The position numbers were made by a program, and so were the translations under genes. A stretch of DNA of 64,000 bases. It comes from an uncultured Mailhella sp. (lineage in GTDB: Bacteria > Desulfobacterota > Desulfovibrionia > Desulfovibrionales > Desulfovibrionaceae). The stretch lies in assembly GCF_944324995.1 (NCBI RefSeq), contig NZ_CALUYL010000009.1, forward strand, positions 25,745 through 89,744, written 5' to 3'. The notes under the pieces are model-generated. The model ran no database searches and was not told where the DNA came from. It was given only the letters and a program-made list of their open reading frames with translations. Shown here piece by piece: positions 8,926 through 16,225 of this stretch; the first letter of the stretch is position 1; every line of letters begins with the position of its first letter.

Positions 8926-10332
8926 CTAAAACCTGAAATAAATGAAAGGACTGAAACTGCTCGTCATTGAGAATACATAACTTCCTATAAAGAGTAACAT
9001 TAAAATGAATATTCCAAGAAGTTTATTTTGCAGATAGGAGAAGGAGAATATTTTTATGGGATACGAAAATACTATGCCCAGGCACATGAAAAGAACGTTG
9101 CTTATCGTTATGCAGTATTCCCATGCCGGAATGAAGGAATACATGTTGTATGAACTGTTTCCGAAAAACATGATTTTTAAATATTCTAACGCGTAGGAGA
9201 GATCAGGGGCGCGGAAAAGCACCCAGCCTATCATGACGAAAAGCAGCACATAGGCATTGGCGAAAAGCTTTGGCAGGCGACTGATAAATTTGCCCGTGAA
9301 ACGTTCTGAAATAAGACCGAATCCGTGCCAGACGCCCCAGAGGATGAAATTCCAGGCTGCACCATGCCATAGGCCGCAGACAAGGAACACTATGAACTGA
9401 TTGATCAGCGTGCGGCCTGCCGAAATGCGGTTGCCGCCGAGCGGAATATAAAGATAGTCCCGCAGCCATGAAGAAAGAGAAATATGCCACCGTCTCCAGA
9501 ATTCCTTGATGGAGAGAGAGCAGTATGGAAAATTGAAGTTTTCCAGAAAGTGAAAATTGAATATGCGTCCGAGGCCTATGGCCATATCGGAGTATGCAGA
9601 AAAATCGTAATAAATCTGCAGTGAATACGCTATGCAGCCCATCCAGGCCCAGAACTGCGGTATGGTGCCGACTTCAGTGATGAATATATGGTCGGCTATA
9701 AAGCCCATGTTGTCTGCGATGAAGACTTTTTTTGCCAGGCCGATGCTAAAGCGGACCAGTCCTTCGTAGACATTGTTTACATTCAGACTGCGATCATTCA
9801 GTTCTGAGCAGATGGTGCTGTAGCGCACAATGGGGCCAGCCACCAGCTGAGGAAAAAGCGAAATATAAAGAGCAAGATTGAATAAACTTTTTTGTACGTC
9901 TACTTCCTTGCGATAAACATCTATCGTATATGACATAGCCTGAAAGCAATAAAAGGATATGCCTATGGGAAGAGCTATGCCTGGGAGAGGTATTTCTGGA
10001 ATCGACAGCAGATTACACAGAATGTTTATATTTGAAAGAGCGAAGTCAAGATATTTGTATATAAACAAGACTCCGATATTTATGAAAATCGCTAAAAACA
10101 GAATGATTTTTTTTCTGGAAACATAAGATGTTCTGTTTATAAAAATTGCTGCATAGTAATTGATTAATATGAGCATCAACATTACCAGGCAGGCTTTTGG
10201 TTCACCCCATGAATAGAATATAAGACTTGCAAATAGTAATATTATATTTCTATATTCTATTTTAGACAAAAAATAGACGATAAGTAAGAGAGGAAGAAAG
10301 ACTGAAAGAAAGAATGGGGATGAAAAAACCAT
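8926..10332 (-). CDS. MBOAT-family membrane-bound O-acyltransferase (AlgI-like)
   Basis: The 468-residue protein has around ten hydrophobic segments, starting with FLSVFLPLLLIVYFLS. It carries the MBOAT core: FWRRWHISLSSWLRDYLYIPLGG near the middle and the conserved active-site His in VCGLWHGAAWNFILWG. AlgI-type proteins take acetyl groups from a cytoplasmic donor across the inner membrane for O-acetylation of exported glycans. The partner AlgX/AlgJ-like gene follows after a two-base gap. The DNA is more AT-rich than the manC-manB-gmd block. The preceding gap of 67 bases to gmd shows no terminator, so I place it in the same operon. Confidence 0.9.
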   Translation of the reverse strand: MVFSSPFFLSVFLPLLLIVYFLSKIEYRNIILLFASLIFYSWGEPKACLVMLMLILINYYAAIFINRTSYVSRKKIILFLAIFINIGVLFIYKYLDFALSNINILCNLLSIPEIPLPGIALPIGISFYCFQAMSYTIDVYRKEVDVQKSLFNLALYISLFPQLVAGPIVRYSTICSELNDRSLNVNNVYEGLVRFSIGLAKKVFIADNMGFIADHIFITEVGTIPQFWAWMGCIAYSLQIYYDFSAYSDMAIGLGRIFNFHFLENFNFPYCSLSIKEFWRRWHISLSSWLRDYLYIPLGGNRISAGRTLINQFIVFLVCGLWHGAAWNFILWGVWHGFGLISERFTGKFISRLPKLFANAYVLLFVMIGWVLFRAPDLSYALEYLKIMFFGNSSYNMYSFIPAWEYCITISNVLFMCLGIVFSYPIKIFSFSYLQNKLLGIFILMLLFIGSYVFSMTSSFSPFIYFRF

Positions 10333-10399
10333 AAAATAGGTAACCTTTTATGATAAATTATATCATGCGGCGGAAGCCGGAGTTTCCGCCGCACGGCAG

Positions 10400-11431
10400 C
10401 TACTTTTCGTTTTTAACCAGTTCCATGTCATGGCGGACCATGAGCTTGACCAGCTCCTCAAAGGAGGTCTTGGTGGGGTTCCAGCCCAGCTTGGTCTTGG
10501 CCTTGGTGGGATTGCCCCAAAGGTTCACGACGTCCGTCGGACGGTAGAACTTGGGCGAAACTTCCACGAGCACGCGGCCGGTCTTCTTGTCTATGCCCTG
10601 TTCCGCCTCGCCTTCGCCGCGGAATTCCAGTTCTATGCCGGCTTCGTGGAAGGCCAGGGTGCAGAATTCACGCACGGAATGCTGATCGCCGGTGGCGATG
10701 ACGAAGTCTTCCGGCTCTTCCTGCTGAAGGATGAGCCACATGCATTCCACATAGTCCTTGGCGTAGCCCCAGTCGCGCAGGGCGGAAAGATTGCCGAGAT
10801 ACAGCTTGTCCTGTTTGCCCTGAGCAATGCGCGCGGCGGCCAGCGTAATCTTGCGGGTAACGAAGGTTTCGCCGCGCCGCTCGGATTCATGATTGAACAG
10901 AATGCCGGAGCAGGCGTACATGCCGTAGGCTTCGCGGTATTCCTTGGTGATCCAGAATCCGTACTGCTTGGCCACGGCATAGGGGGAGTAGGGGTGGAAG
11001 GGCGTGGTTTCGCTCTGCGGACATTCTTCCACCTTGCCGTACAGTTCGGACGTGGAGGCCTGATAGACGCGGCAGGTCTTTTCCAGACCGCACAGACGCA
11101 CGGCTTCCAGCACGCGCAGGACGCCGGTGGCCACGACGTCGGCCGTGTACTCCGGGACCTCGAAGCTTACCTGCACATGGCTCTGTGCAGCAAGATTGTA
11201 GAGCTCATCGGGCTTCACCAGACCGACGATACGCACGAGACTCATGGAGTCGGAAAGATCGCCGTAATGCAGATGGAAGTGAGGGTTCCCTTCAAGATGG
11301 TCGATGCGTTCACGCTTTTCCGTGGCGGAACGGCGGACGATGCCGTGGACATCGTAGCCTTTTTCCAGAAGGAATTCGGCAAGATAGGAGCCGTCCTGTC
11401 CTGTAACTCCGGTAATGAGAGCAGTTTTCAT
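10400..11431 (-). CDS. gmd: GDP-mannose 4,6-dehydratase
   Basis: The 343-residue protein is a textbook Gmd. [20 protein letters not shown] (8-27) binds NADP, and [27 protein letters not shown] and the catalytic SPYAVAKQY (about 148-156) are all present. [17 protein letters not shown] near residue 190 is nearly invariant in the family. The enzyme turns GDP-D-mannose into GDP-4-dehydro-6-deoxy-D-mannose in the cytoplasm. manC and manB immediately upstream make GDP-mannose, and the Rmd-like gene downstream would finish GDP-D-rhamnose. No GDP-fucose synthase gene is visible in this window. Confidence 0.97.
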   Translation of the reverse strand: MKTALITGVTGQDGSYLAEFLLEKGYDVHGIVRRSATEKRERIDHLEGNPHFHLHYGDLSDSMSLVRIVGLVKPDELYNLAAQSHVQVSFEVPEYTADVVATGVLRVLEAVRLCGLEKTCRVYQASTSELYGKVEECPQSETTPFHPYSPYAVAKQYGFWITKEYREAYGMYACSGILFNHESERRGETFVTRKITLAAARIAQGKQDKLYLGNLSALRDWGYAKDYVECMWLILQQEEPEDFVIATGDQHSVREFCTLAFHEAGIELEFRGEGEAEQGIDKKTGRVLVEVSPKFYRPTDVVNLWGNPTKAKTKLGWNPTKTSFEELVKLMVRHDMELVKNEK

Positions 11432-11458
11432 GAATGATTCCTTTGTGTTTGATGAGGG

Positions 11459-12808
11459 CTATATCCGAATTTTTTTCAGCAGTTCTTCCGTTTTTTCTTC
11501 CATGAGGGCCTTGTTGCCGCGACTTTCCACGTTGAGGCGCAACACCGGTTCGGTGTTCGAGCCGCGCAGGTTGAAGCGCCAGTCGGGGAAGGCCACGGAA
11601 AGACCGTCCACGCGGGTGACTTCCGCTCCGGGAAGGGCGGCATAGTCGGCTTCCACGCTCCTCAGCACGGCGGATATGTCGTCCACCCGGGAGTTGATTT
11701 CTCCGCTGCAAGGAAAGGCCTTGATGCGGTCGTCCACGCATTCGGCCAGCGTTTTTCCAGAGTCGCTTAAAAGCTGGGTCACGAGCAGCCAGGAGATCAT
11801 GCCTGAGTCGCAGTAGGCGAAGTTGCGGAAGTAGTGATGCGCGCTCATTTCTCCGCCGTACAGGGCGTCTTCGGCGCGCATCCTTTCCTTGATGAAGGCA
11901 TGGCCGGTTTTGGATTCTATGGGCTGGCCGCCGGCCCTGCGCACCACGTCCTGCGTGTTCCAGGTGAGGCGCGGATCATGAATGATCTTGGCGCCGGGGT
12001 GTCTCTTCAGAAGCGCTTCGGCAATCATGCCCACGATGTAGTAGCCTTCGATGAAACGGCCTTCGGCATCGTAGAAGAAGCAGCGGTCGAAATCTCCGTC
12101 CCAGGCCAGACCGAAGTCGGCTTGGCATTCGCACACGGCCCGGGAGGTAAGCGCGCGATTCTCCGGCAGCAGGGGATTGGGCACGCCGTTGGGAAACGTG
12201 CCGTCCGGTTCGCCGTGGATGAGCTCGATGTCCAGAGGCAGACGGTCGGCCAGCTTTTTTATGATGAGGCCGGCGCAGCCGTTGCCGGGATCGGCCACGA
12301 TGCGGAAGTGCCTGAACGACTCTGGATGCACATAGCTCAAAAGATGTTCCACGTATTCGTCGCGGAAGCTTGCTTCGGTGAAGCTTCCTTTCAACCGTGC
12401 GGGAACATCCAGGCCTTCGGCGATGCGGTCGCGTATGGCGAAGAGGCCGGAATCTCCGCTCACGGGAACGGCGCCGCCGCGCACCATCTTGAAGCCGTTT
12501 TCGTCGGCCGGGTTGTGGCTGCCTGTGACCATGATGCCGCCGTCGAAGTTTTGGGCAAAGGAGGCGTAATAGATTTCTTCGGTGCCGCACATGCCTATGC
12601 CGGTCACGTCCGTGCCGGCCGCGCGCAGACCGTCGGCCAGCGCATGGTAGAGGGCCGGTCCGGAAAGACGGGCGTCGTGTCCTATGACCACGGTTTTCGG
12701 GCGGAACTGCTGCGCATAGGCGTAGCCTATCTGCCGTGCCAGCTGTTCATTCAGCGTGGAAGGATATTTGCCCCGGACATCGTAGGCCTTGAAGCCGGAA
12801 AGATTCAT
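11459..12808 (-). CDS. manB: Phosphomannomutase/phosphoglucomutase
   Basis: The 449-residue protein belongs to the alpha-D-phosphohexomutase family. The substrate-entry motif FKAYDVRGKYP sits at the N-terminus, the phosphoserine loop is VTGSHNPADENGFK (about 89-102), the magnesium loop is WDGDFDRCFFYD (about 229-240), and GEMSAHHYF and LRGSNTEPVLRLN provide sugar- and phosphate-binding loops. It interconverts mannose-6-phosphate and mannose-1-phosphate, the step before ManC. Its ATG overlaps the manC stop as ATGA, so the two are translationally coupled. A dual mannose/glucose activity is possible. Confidence 0.95.
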   Translation of the reverse strand: MNLSGFKAYDVRGKYPSTLNEQLARQIGYAYAQQFRPKTVVIGHDARLSGPALYHALADGLRAAGTDVTGIGMCGTEEIYYASFAQNFDGGIMVTGSHNPADENGFKMVRGGAVPVSGDSGLFAIRDRIAEGLDVPARLKGSFTEASFRDEYVEHLLSYVHPESFRHFRIVADPGNGCAGLIIKKLADRLPLDIELIHGEPDGTFPNGVPNPLLPENRALTSRAVCECQADFGLAWDGDFDRCFFYDAEGRFIEGYYIVGMIAEALLKRHPGAKIIHDPRLTWNTQDVVRRAGGQPIESKTGHAFIKERMRAEDALYGGEMSAHHYFRNFAYCDSGMISWLLVTQLLSDSGKTLAECVDDRIKAFPCSGEINSRVDDISAVLRSVEADYAALPGAEVTRVDGLSVAFPDWRFNLRGSNTEPVLRLNVESRGNKALMEEKTEELLKKIRI

Positions 12809-14223
12809 GCCTTTGTCTCCCCCGCACGACCGTAGTCGTCCTGAAGTCTTACGATGTCGTCTTCCCCGAGATAGGAACCGGACTGCACTTCAATGAAAAC
12901 GAGCGGGATGGTGCCCGGATTCTTGATGCGGTGCTTCATGCCGAGAGGAATGTAGACGGATTCGTTTTCCGTGAGCAGGCGGGTGTTGTCGCCAATGGTG
13001 ACTTCGGCCGTGCCGCTCACCACGATCCAGTGTTCGGCCCTGTGGTAGTGGAGCTGAAGGGAATTTTCTTCTCCCGGGTCCACCACTATGCGCTTGACCT
13101 GGAACCTGTCGGAAAGGACCAGCGTTTCATAGCTGCCCCACGGGCGATACACCTTGAGGTGAATGTCGGATTCCGGACGCTTTTCAAGCTTGAGCTTTTC
13201 CACCACCTGCTTCACGTCCTGGGACTTGCGGCGATCGGTGATGAGAATGGCGTCGCGGGTTTCCACCACGGCAAGATCGTGCACGTCCAGAGCGGCGATG
13301 AGGCGGCCGGAGCTGCGCAGATAGCAGTTGCTGGAATTTTCCACGATGACGTCGCCCTCGCAGGCGTTGCCGTAGGCGTCCTTGGGCGAAACCTCATAAA
13401 AGGCCTCCCAGGAGCCGAGATCGCTCCAGCCGCAGTCCACCGGAACCACGGCTGCCTTTGTCGTGTGTTCCATGACGGCGTAGTCGATGGAGTCCGACGG
13501 AGACTGGCAGAACGCCGTGCCGGGACGGATGAAGGAAAGATCGGTGCGGCGCTGGCCCCAGGCTTCCCGTACCGTCTGCCAGATGGAAGGCGCGAACCGC
13601 TTGAGTTCTTCCAGATAGGTCGAGGCCTTGAAGAAGAAGATGCCGGAGTTCCAGTAGTGTCCGCCTTCGGCAATCATGGCCTTTGCCTTGTCTTCCGAGG
13701 GCTTTTCGAGAAAGCGATTCACCTCGAACACGCCCGCGGAGATTTCGGATCCCCGCTTGATGTAGCCGTAACCGGTTTCCGGGCATGAAGGTTCTATACC
13801 GAAGGTGACGAGCATGCCGGATTCTGCCGCCCGACGGGCCTGTTCCACGGCCGCACAGAATTTTTCCGGATGTGCGAAGCGGTGATCGGAAGGCAGTACC
13901 AGAAGAAGGTTGTCGTGTTTTTCCAGCGCCGCGAAGGCGGCCAGCGCTATGGCCGGCGCCGTGTTGCGGCTGACCGGTTCAAGAATGATGGAACCGGTCT
14001 TGTCTTCTTCATGCATAGCGGCGCTGGCGTAGAAGCGATAGGCGTCGTTGCTGACCACAATGGGGTCTTCCGTATCCGTGAGGGCATTGGTACGGTTGAG
14101 CGTTTCTTTAAAAAGGTTGCTGCCGTTGCCGAGCAGCATGAACTGCTTGGGATACTTGGTGCGGGAGGCGGGCCAAAGACGCGTGCCTGAACCGCCGCAA
14201 AGAATGACTGGTTGAATTTTCAT
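12805..14223 (-). CDS. manC: Mannose-1-phosphate guanylyltransferase / mannose-6-phosphate isomerase
   Basis: The 472-residue protein has two parts. The N-terminal nucleotidyltransferase (about 1-285) contains LCGGSGTRLWPASRTKYPKQ with the pyrophosphorylase signature, LPSDHRF and FLEKPSEDKA. The C-terminal cupin (about 355-465) contains YRPWGSYE, then VDPGEENSLQLHYHRAEHWI with the metal-binding His residues of type II phosphomannose isomerases. The bifunctional enzyme makes GDP-mannose for the downstream gmd and rmd. The ATG at 14223 lies 19 bases after the stop of the integrase-like gene, so the two are likely on one transcript. Confidence 0.96.
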   Translation of the reverse strand: MKIQPVILCGGSGTRLWPASRTKYPKQFMLLGNGSNLFKETLNRTNALTDTEDPIVVSNDAYRFYASAAMHEEDKTGSIILEPVSRNTAPAIALAAFAALEKHDNLLLVLPSDHRFAHPEKFCAAVEQARRAAESGMLVTFGIEPSCPETGYGYIKRGSEISAGVFEVNRFLEKPSEDKAKAMIAEGGHYWNSGIFFFKASTYLEELKRFAPSIWQTVREAWGQRRTDLSFIRPGTAFCQSPSDSIDYAVMEHTTKAAVVPVDCGWSDLGSWEAFYEVSPKDAYGNACEGDVIVENSSNCYLRSSGRLIAALDVHDLAVVETRDAILITDRRKSQDVKQVVEKLKLEKRPESDIHLKVYRPWGSYETLVLSDRFQVKRIVVDPGEENSLQLHYHRAEHWIVVSGTAEVTIGDNTRLLTENESVYIPLGMKHRIKNPGTIPLVFIEVQSGSYLGEDDIVRLQDDYGRAGETKA

Positions 14224-14242
14224 AACTCTTCTGCTATGGTTA

Positions 14243-15094
14243 CTAGTTGAATGACTTTACAATATTCGACTGATAGTTTCCCATGAAATTGCACAGCTCC
14301 GGCTGCGGAATGCCCATCTCCATAAGAAAGTTTGCAAAGCAGTGCCGCAAATCCTGAATGCGCAGTTCTGGCCTTCCCAGCCTGGTACGCAGAAGATTCC
14401 AAGTATAAAAAACAGAAGTGAGACGCTGCCCGGATGACGATGTAAAGAGCCACGGCACCTCTTTGCGCCGGGGAAGTCTGCGAATAAGTCTGATGGCTTC
14501 GGTATTCAGGGGAATAAGTCTGCTCTGCCCCGTATAGGTCATCTTTGTGGCAAGAACAGCGCGTCGCAGATGCACATCCTGCCAGCGGGCATAGAGGATT
14601 TCCGACTTGCTGGCCCCGGTAAGCAAAAGCAGATGAATGGCTTGCGCGCTGGGACGATCGGCATATTCTTCAAGCAGATGAACAAGCTTCAATGCTTCTG
14701 CAGGCGTAAGAATTCCAGGAGCTCGTTGCTGCTTGTTTTTGCGCACAACCATATTCTGGAATGCAGCATCGCTCTTGAGCGCTCCCACCCGCACGGCAAA
14801 ATTCAAAATATATTTGACGAGCCAGAACAGGCGATAACGCGAACTGGCAGCCAGGCCGTTGGCTTCCAAACTGGAGAGCCATTTCCCGAGTTTTTTTTCG
14901 GAAATTTCTGTCAGAGCGCAGTTACCAAGGTATGGCAGGATATGCCGGTTCAGATAGCGCTCGTCGGTCTTCCAGCTCCGCTTATTTTGCTGCACGTAGG
15001 GAAGATAACTGCTCCGAACAAACTCCTCGAACAGACACAGCCTGTTGATATCACTTGCATAGCTTGTGGTGATGGTCTTTTTCGCCCCTGCCAT
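14243..15094 (-). CDS. Tyrosine-recombinase-fold protein lacking catalytic residues, operon head gene
   Basis: The 283-residue product has the layout of a tyrosine integrase. There is an SAM-like core-binding domain (about 20-105, FVRSSYLPYVQQNK, ILPYLGNCALTEIS) and a C-terminal catalytic-type domain (about 120-283). The expected catalytic residues are missing: the first Arg of the TGxR box is Ser (TGASKSEI), the His of HxLR is Gln (IQDLRH), the His after LG is Asn (MGNYQ), and the Tyr nine residues later is Phe (VKSFN at the very end). Only the second Arg is clearly kept; the Lys is uncertain. It can therefore hardly cut DNA but could still bind it. I chose ATG 15094 because AAGGA lies 7 bases before it; an in-frame ATG at 15145 has no good ribosome site and would place a palindrome inside the coding region. 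It is 19 bases upstream of manC. A regulator role is inference. Confidence 0.8.
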   Translation of the reverse strand: MAGAKKTITTSYASDINRLCLFEEFVRSSYLPYVQQNKRSWKTDERYLNRHILPYLGNCALTEISEKKLGKWLSSLEANGLAASSRYRLFWLVKYILNFAVRVGALKSDAAFQNMVVRKNKQQRAPGILTPAEALKLVHLLEEYADRPSAQAIHLLLLTGASKSEILYARWQDVHLRRAVLATKMTYTGQSRLIPLNTEAIRLIRRLPRRKEVPWLFTSSSGQRLTSVFYTWNLLRTRLGRPELRIQDLRHCFANFLMEMGIPQPELCNFMGNYQSNIVKSFN

Positions 15095-15115
15095 ACGCGA
15101 ATCCTTACTCGGAGC

Positions 15116-15139
15116 GTCCAAAAAGTGTACTTTTTTGAC
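15116..15139. promoter_or_regulatory. Near-palindrome A upstream of integrase-like gene
   Basis: The 24-bp stretch is a near-palindrome with 10 of 12 base pairs matching between arms. Its core, read on the minus strand at 15120-15135, is AAAAAGTACACTTTTT. It lies 22 bases before the preferred start codon, between the likely promoter and the ribosome site. It is a candidate operator or recombination site. Confidence 0.6.
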
Positions 15140-15168
15140 ACTCATAATAATGTCAGTTTCTTTCCAGA

Positions 15169-15177
15169 CCTATAGCA
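15169..15177 (-). promoter_or_regulatory. Candidate extended -10 promoter for the polysaccharide operon
   Basis: On the minus strand TGCTATAGG matches the extended -10 form TGnTATAnn. No convincing -35 is present; a TTGCTG lies somewhat too far upstream. A start a few bases downstream would place palindrome A in the early transcribed region. It is the best promoter candidate upstream of the integrase-like gene, but only a motif match. Confidence 0.4.
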
Positions 15178-15234
15178 GGGAACATCCGAAAATTCCAGCA
15201 AAAAAATAACGTCGATTTTCCCCGCCTCTTACCA

Positions 15235-15257
15235 GCCAAAAAGTACACTTTTTCGAC
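15235..15257. promoter_or_regulatory. Near-palindrome B, inverted partner of A
   Basis: The plus strand carries AAAAAGTACACTTTTT at 15238-15253, identical to the core of palindrome A read in the opposite orientation. The two cores are separated by 102 bases that contain the likely promoter of the polysaccharide operon. Outside the core the similarity is limited to a few bases (CC before, GAC after). Confidence 0.6.
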
Positions 15258-15259
15258 AT

Positions 15260-15777
15260 GTTATCAGCATTTTATATTATCTTTTTTCAGTGAAGAAATA
15301 CCAAATATAAAGCACAACATTCTTCTTTTCATTTCTACTATGGCGATGATCACACTCGTAAAATTCCTTTACTTTTGATCATAACCTGTTGAAAACAATG
15401 TATATAAATTGTAAACTATATAAAAATAGATGTATTACTTCAAGAAAATAGTTTATAATATATTAAAAATATGATGTTAATAATTTATTTCTTATTAAAA
15501 AACAAATATATTATGGTATTAAAAAATATAGTTGTGCATATATATATTATAAAAACATTATTTTATTTACTAATATATAGTATTGCTACTTTAATAATAA
15601 TAAAATAAAAAGTGTAAAATTTTGTAATATAAATAAGTTGTCAAATACAAAATTGAACGTTAAAAATTGTATAGTATTTGTATAAAATATAGATTGCATG
15701 TTTTATATAGGAAGAAGAAAATAGCCTTATGAGAAATATTACAGAAGTTATGATAGTGTAATGATGTGAGCATAGTA
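15260..15777. other. Extremely AT-rich non-coding region
   Basis: No reading frame with a ribosome site or recognisable product is present. The stretch is dominated by A and T (for example 15421-15720), far from the base composition of all flanking genes, with many overlapping -10-like hexamers. Such DNA is a usual target of H-NS-like silencers and often marks horizontally acquired loci. A partial copy of the palindrome motif (aaaaagtgtaaaatttt) occurs near 15607. Confidence 0.7.
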
Positions 15778-16078
15778 TAAGGTGAATGTTGTCCCGACAT
15801 ATATCCATATATTGCTAGAGATGCTGCTCAAAATGAGTGTATCGGCGTTTGTCGGATATTTGAAAGGAAAGAGCAGCTTGATGATATATGAGCAGTTCGG
15901 TGAGCTGAAGTTCAAATATCGTAATCGGTAGTTCTGGTGCCGTGGTTACTATGTCGACATGGTGGGTAAGAATAAGGCAAAAATAGCTGAGTACATCAGG
16001 CATCAACTGGCTGAGGATAAACTCGGAGAACAGCTGAGCATCCCATACGCCGGAAGCCCGTTTACGGGCCGCCGGTAA
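15778..16078 (+). pseudogene. Decayed IS200-type transposase (TnpA) remnant
   Basis: Reading from 15831 gives SVSAFVGYLKGKSSLMIYEQ, then FGELKFKYRNR, a stop at 15930, then FWCRGYYVDMVGKNKAKIAEY, IRHQLAEDKLGEQLSIPYA and GSPFTGRR, ending at the TAA at 16076. This is the C-terminal two thirds of an IS200/IS605 Y1 transposase. The stop stands where the family has His or Gln (NRxFWCRGYY), so a single C-to-T change from CAG would explain it. Upstream, ECCPD in another frame shows a deletion or frameshift, and the N-terminus with the HUH motif is gone. The copy is inactive. Confidence 0.8.
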
Positions 16079-16099
16079 CAGAAATGCAGATGTCAGACT

Positions 16100-16148
16100 G
16101 TAGATGCGCCTGTTAGGGCGCGGCTGGTAAGAAAGCCTTACAGGCGCA
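16100..16148 (+). mobile_element. Probable right-end hairpin of the IS200-type remnant
   Basis: Just past the transposase stop, gcgcctgttagggcgc folds on itself and is followed by a second short stem ending in ccttacaggcgc. IS200-type elements end in such subterminal hairpins rather than inverted repeats. No matching left end could be identified in the AT-rich DNA. Confidence 0.4.
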
Positions 16149-16151
16149 CAA

Positions 16152-16182
16152 GAGGCCCCACCGGCTATGCCGGTGGGGCCTC
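16152..16182 (-). terminator. Strong hairpin downstream of the alpha/beta hydrolase-like gene
   Basis: A perfect 14-bp stem (gaggccccaccggc with its complement) surrounds a three-base loop, 43 bases past the stop of the minus-strand gene. The T-tract is poor (TCTTGT), so termination is likely but not ideal. Confidence 0.55.
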
Positions 16183-16225
16183 ATTCGTAAGAAGAATTTT
16201 TTGAGAAAAACTTGCGGGGAGACGG

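Noticed and set aside
14243..15094. Active capsule-locus integrase catalysing promoter inversion by itself
   Set aside because: The nucleophile Tyr and three other catalytic residues are replaced, so the protein cannot be expected to cut DNA alone.
15421..15720. Possible CRISPR or tandem-repeat array in the AT-rich island
   Set aside because: There are many similar AT words but no regular period and no spacer-repeat pattern.
15815..16006. Minus-strand frame of 63 codons in the intergenic region
   Set aside because: It is the complement of the IS200-type transposase relic, which explains the DNA better.
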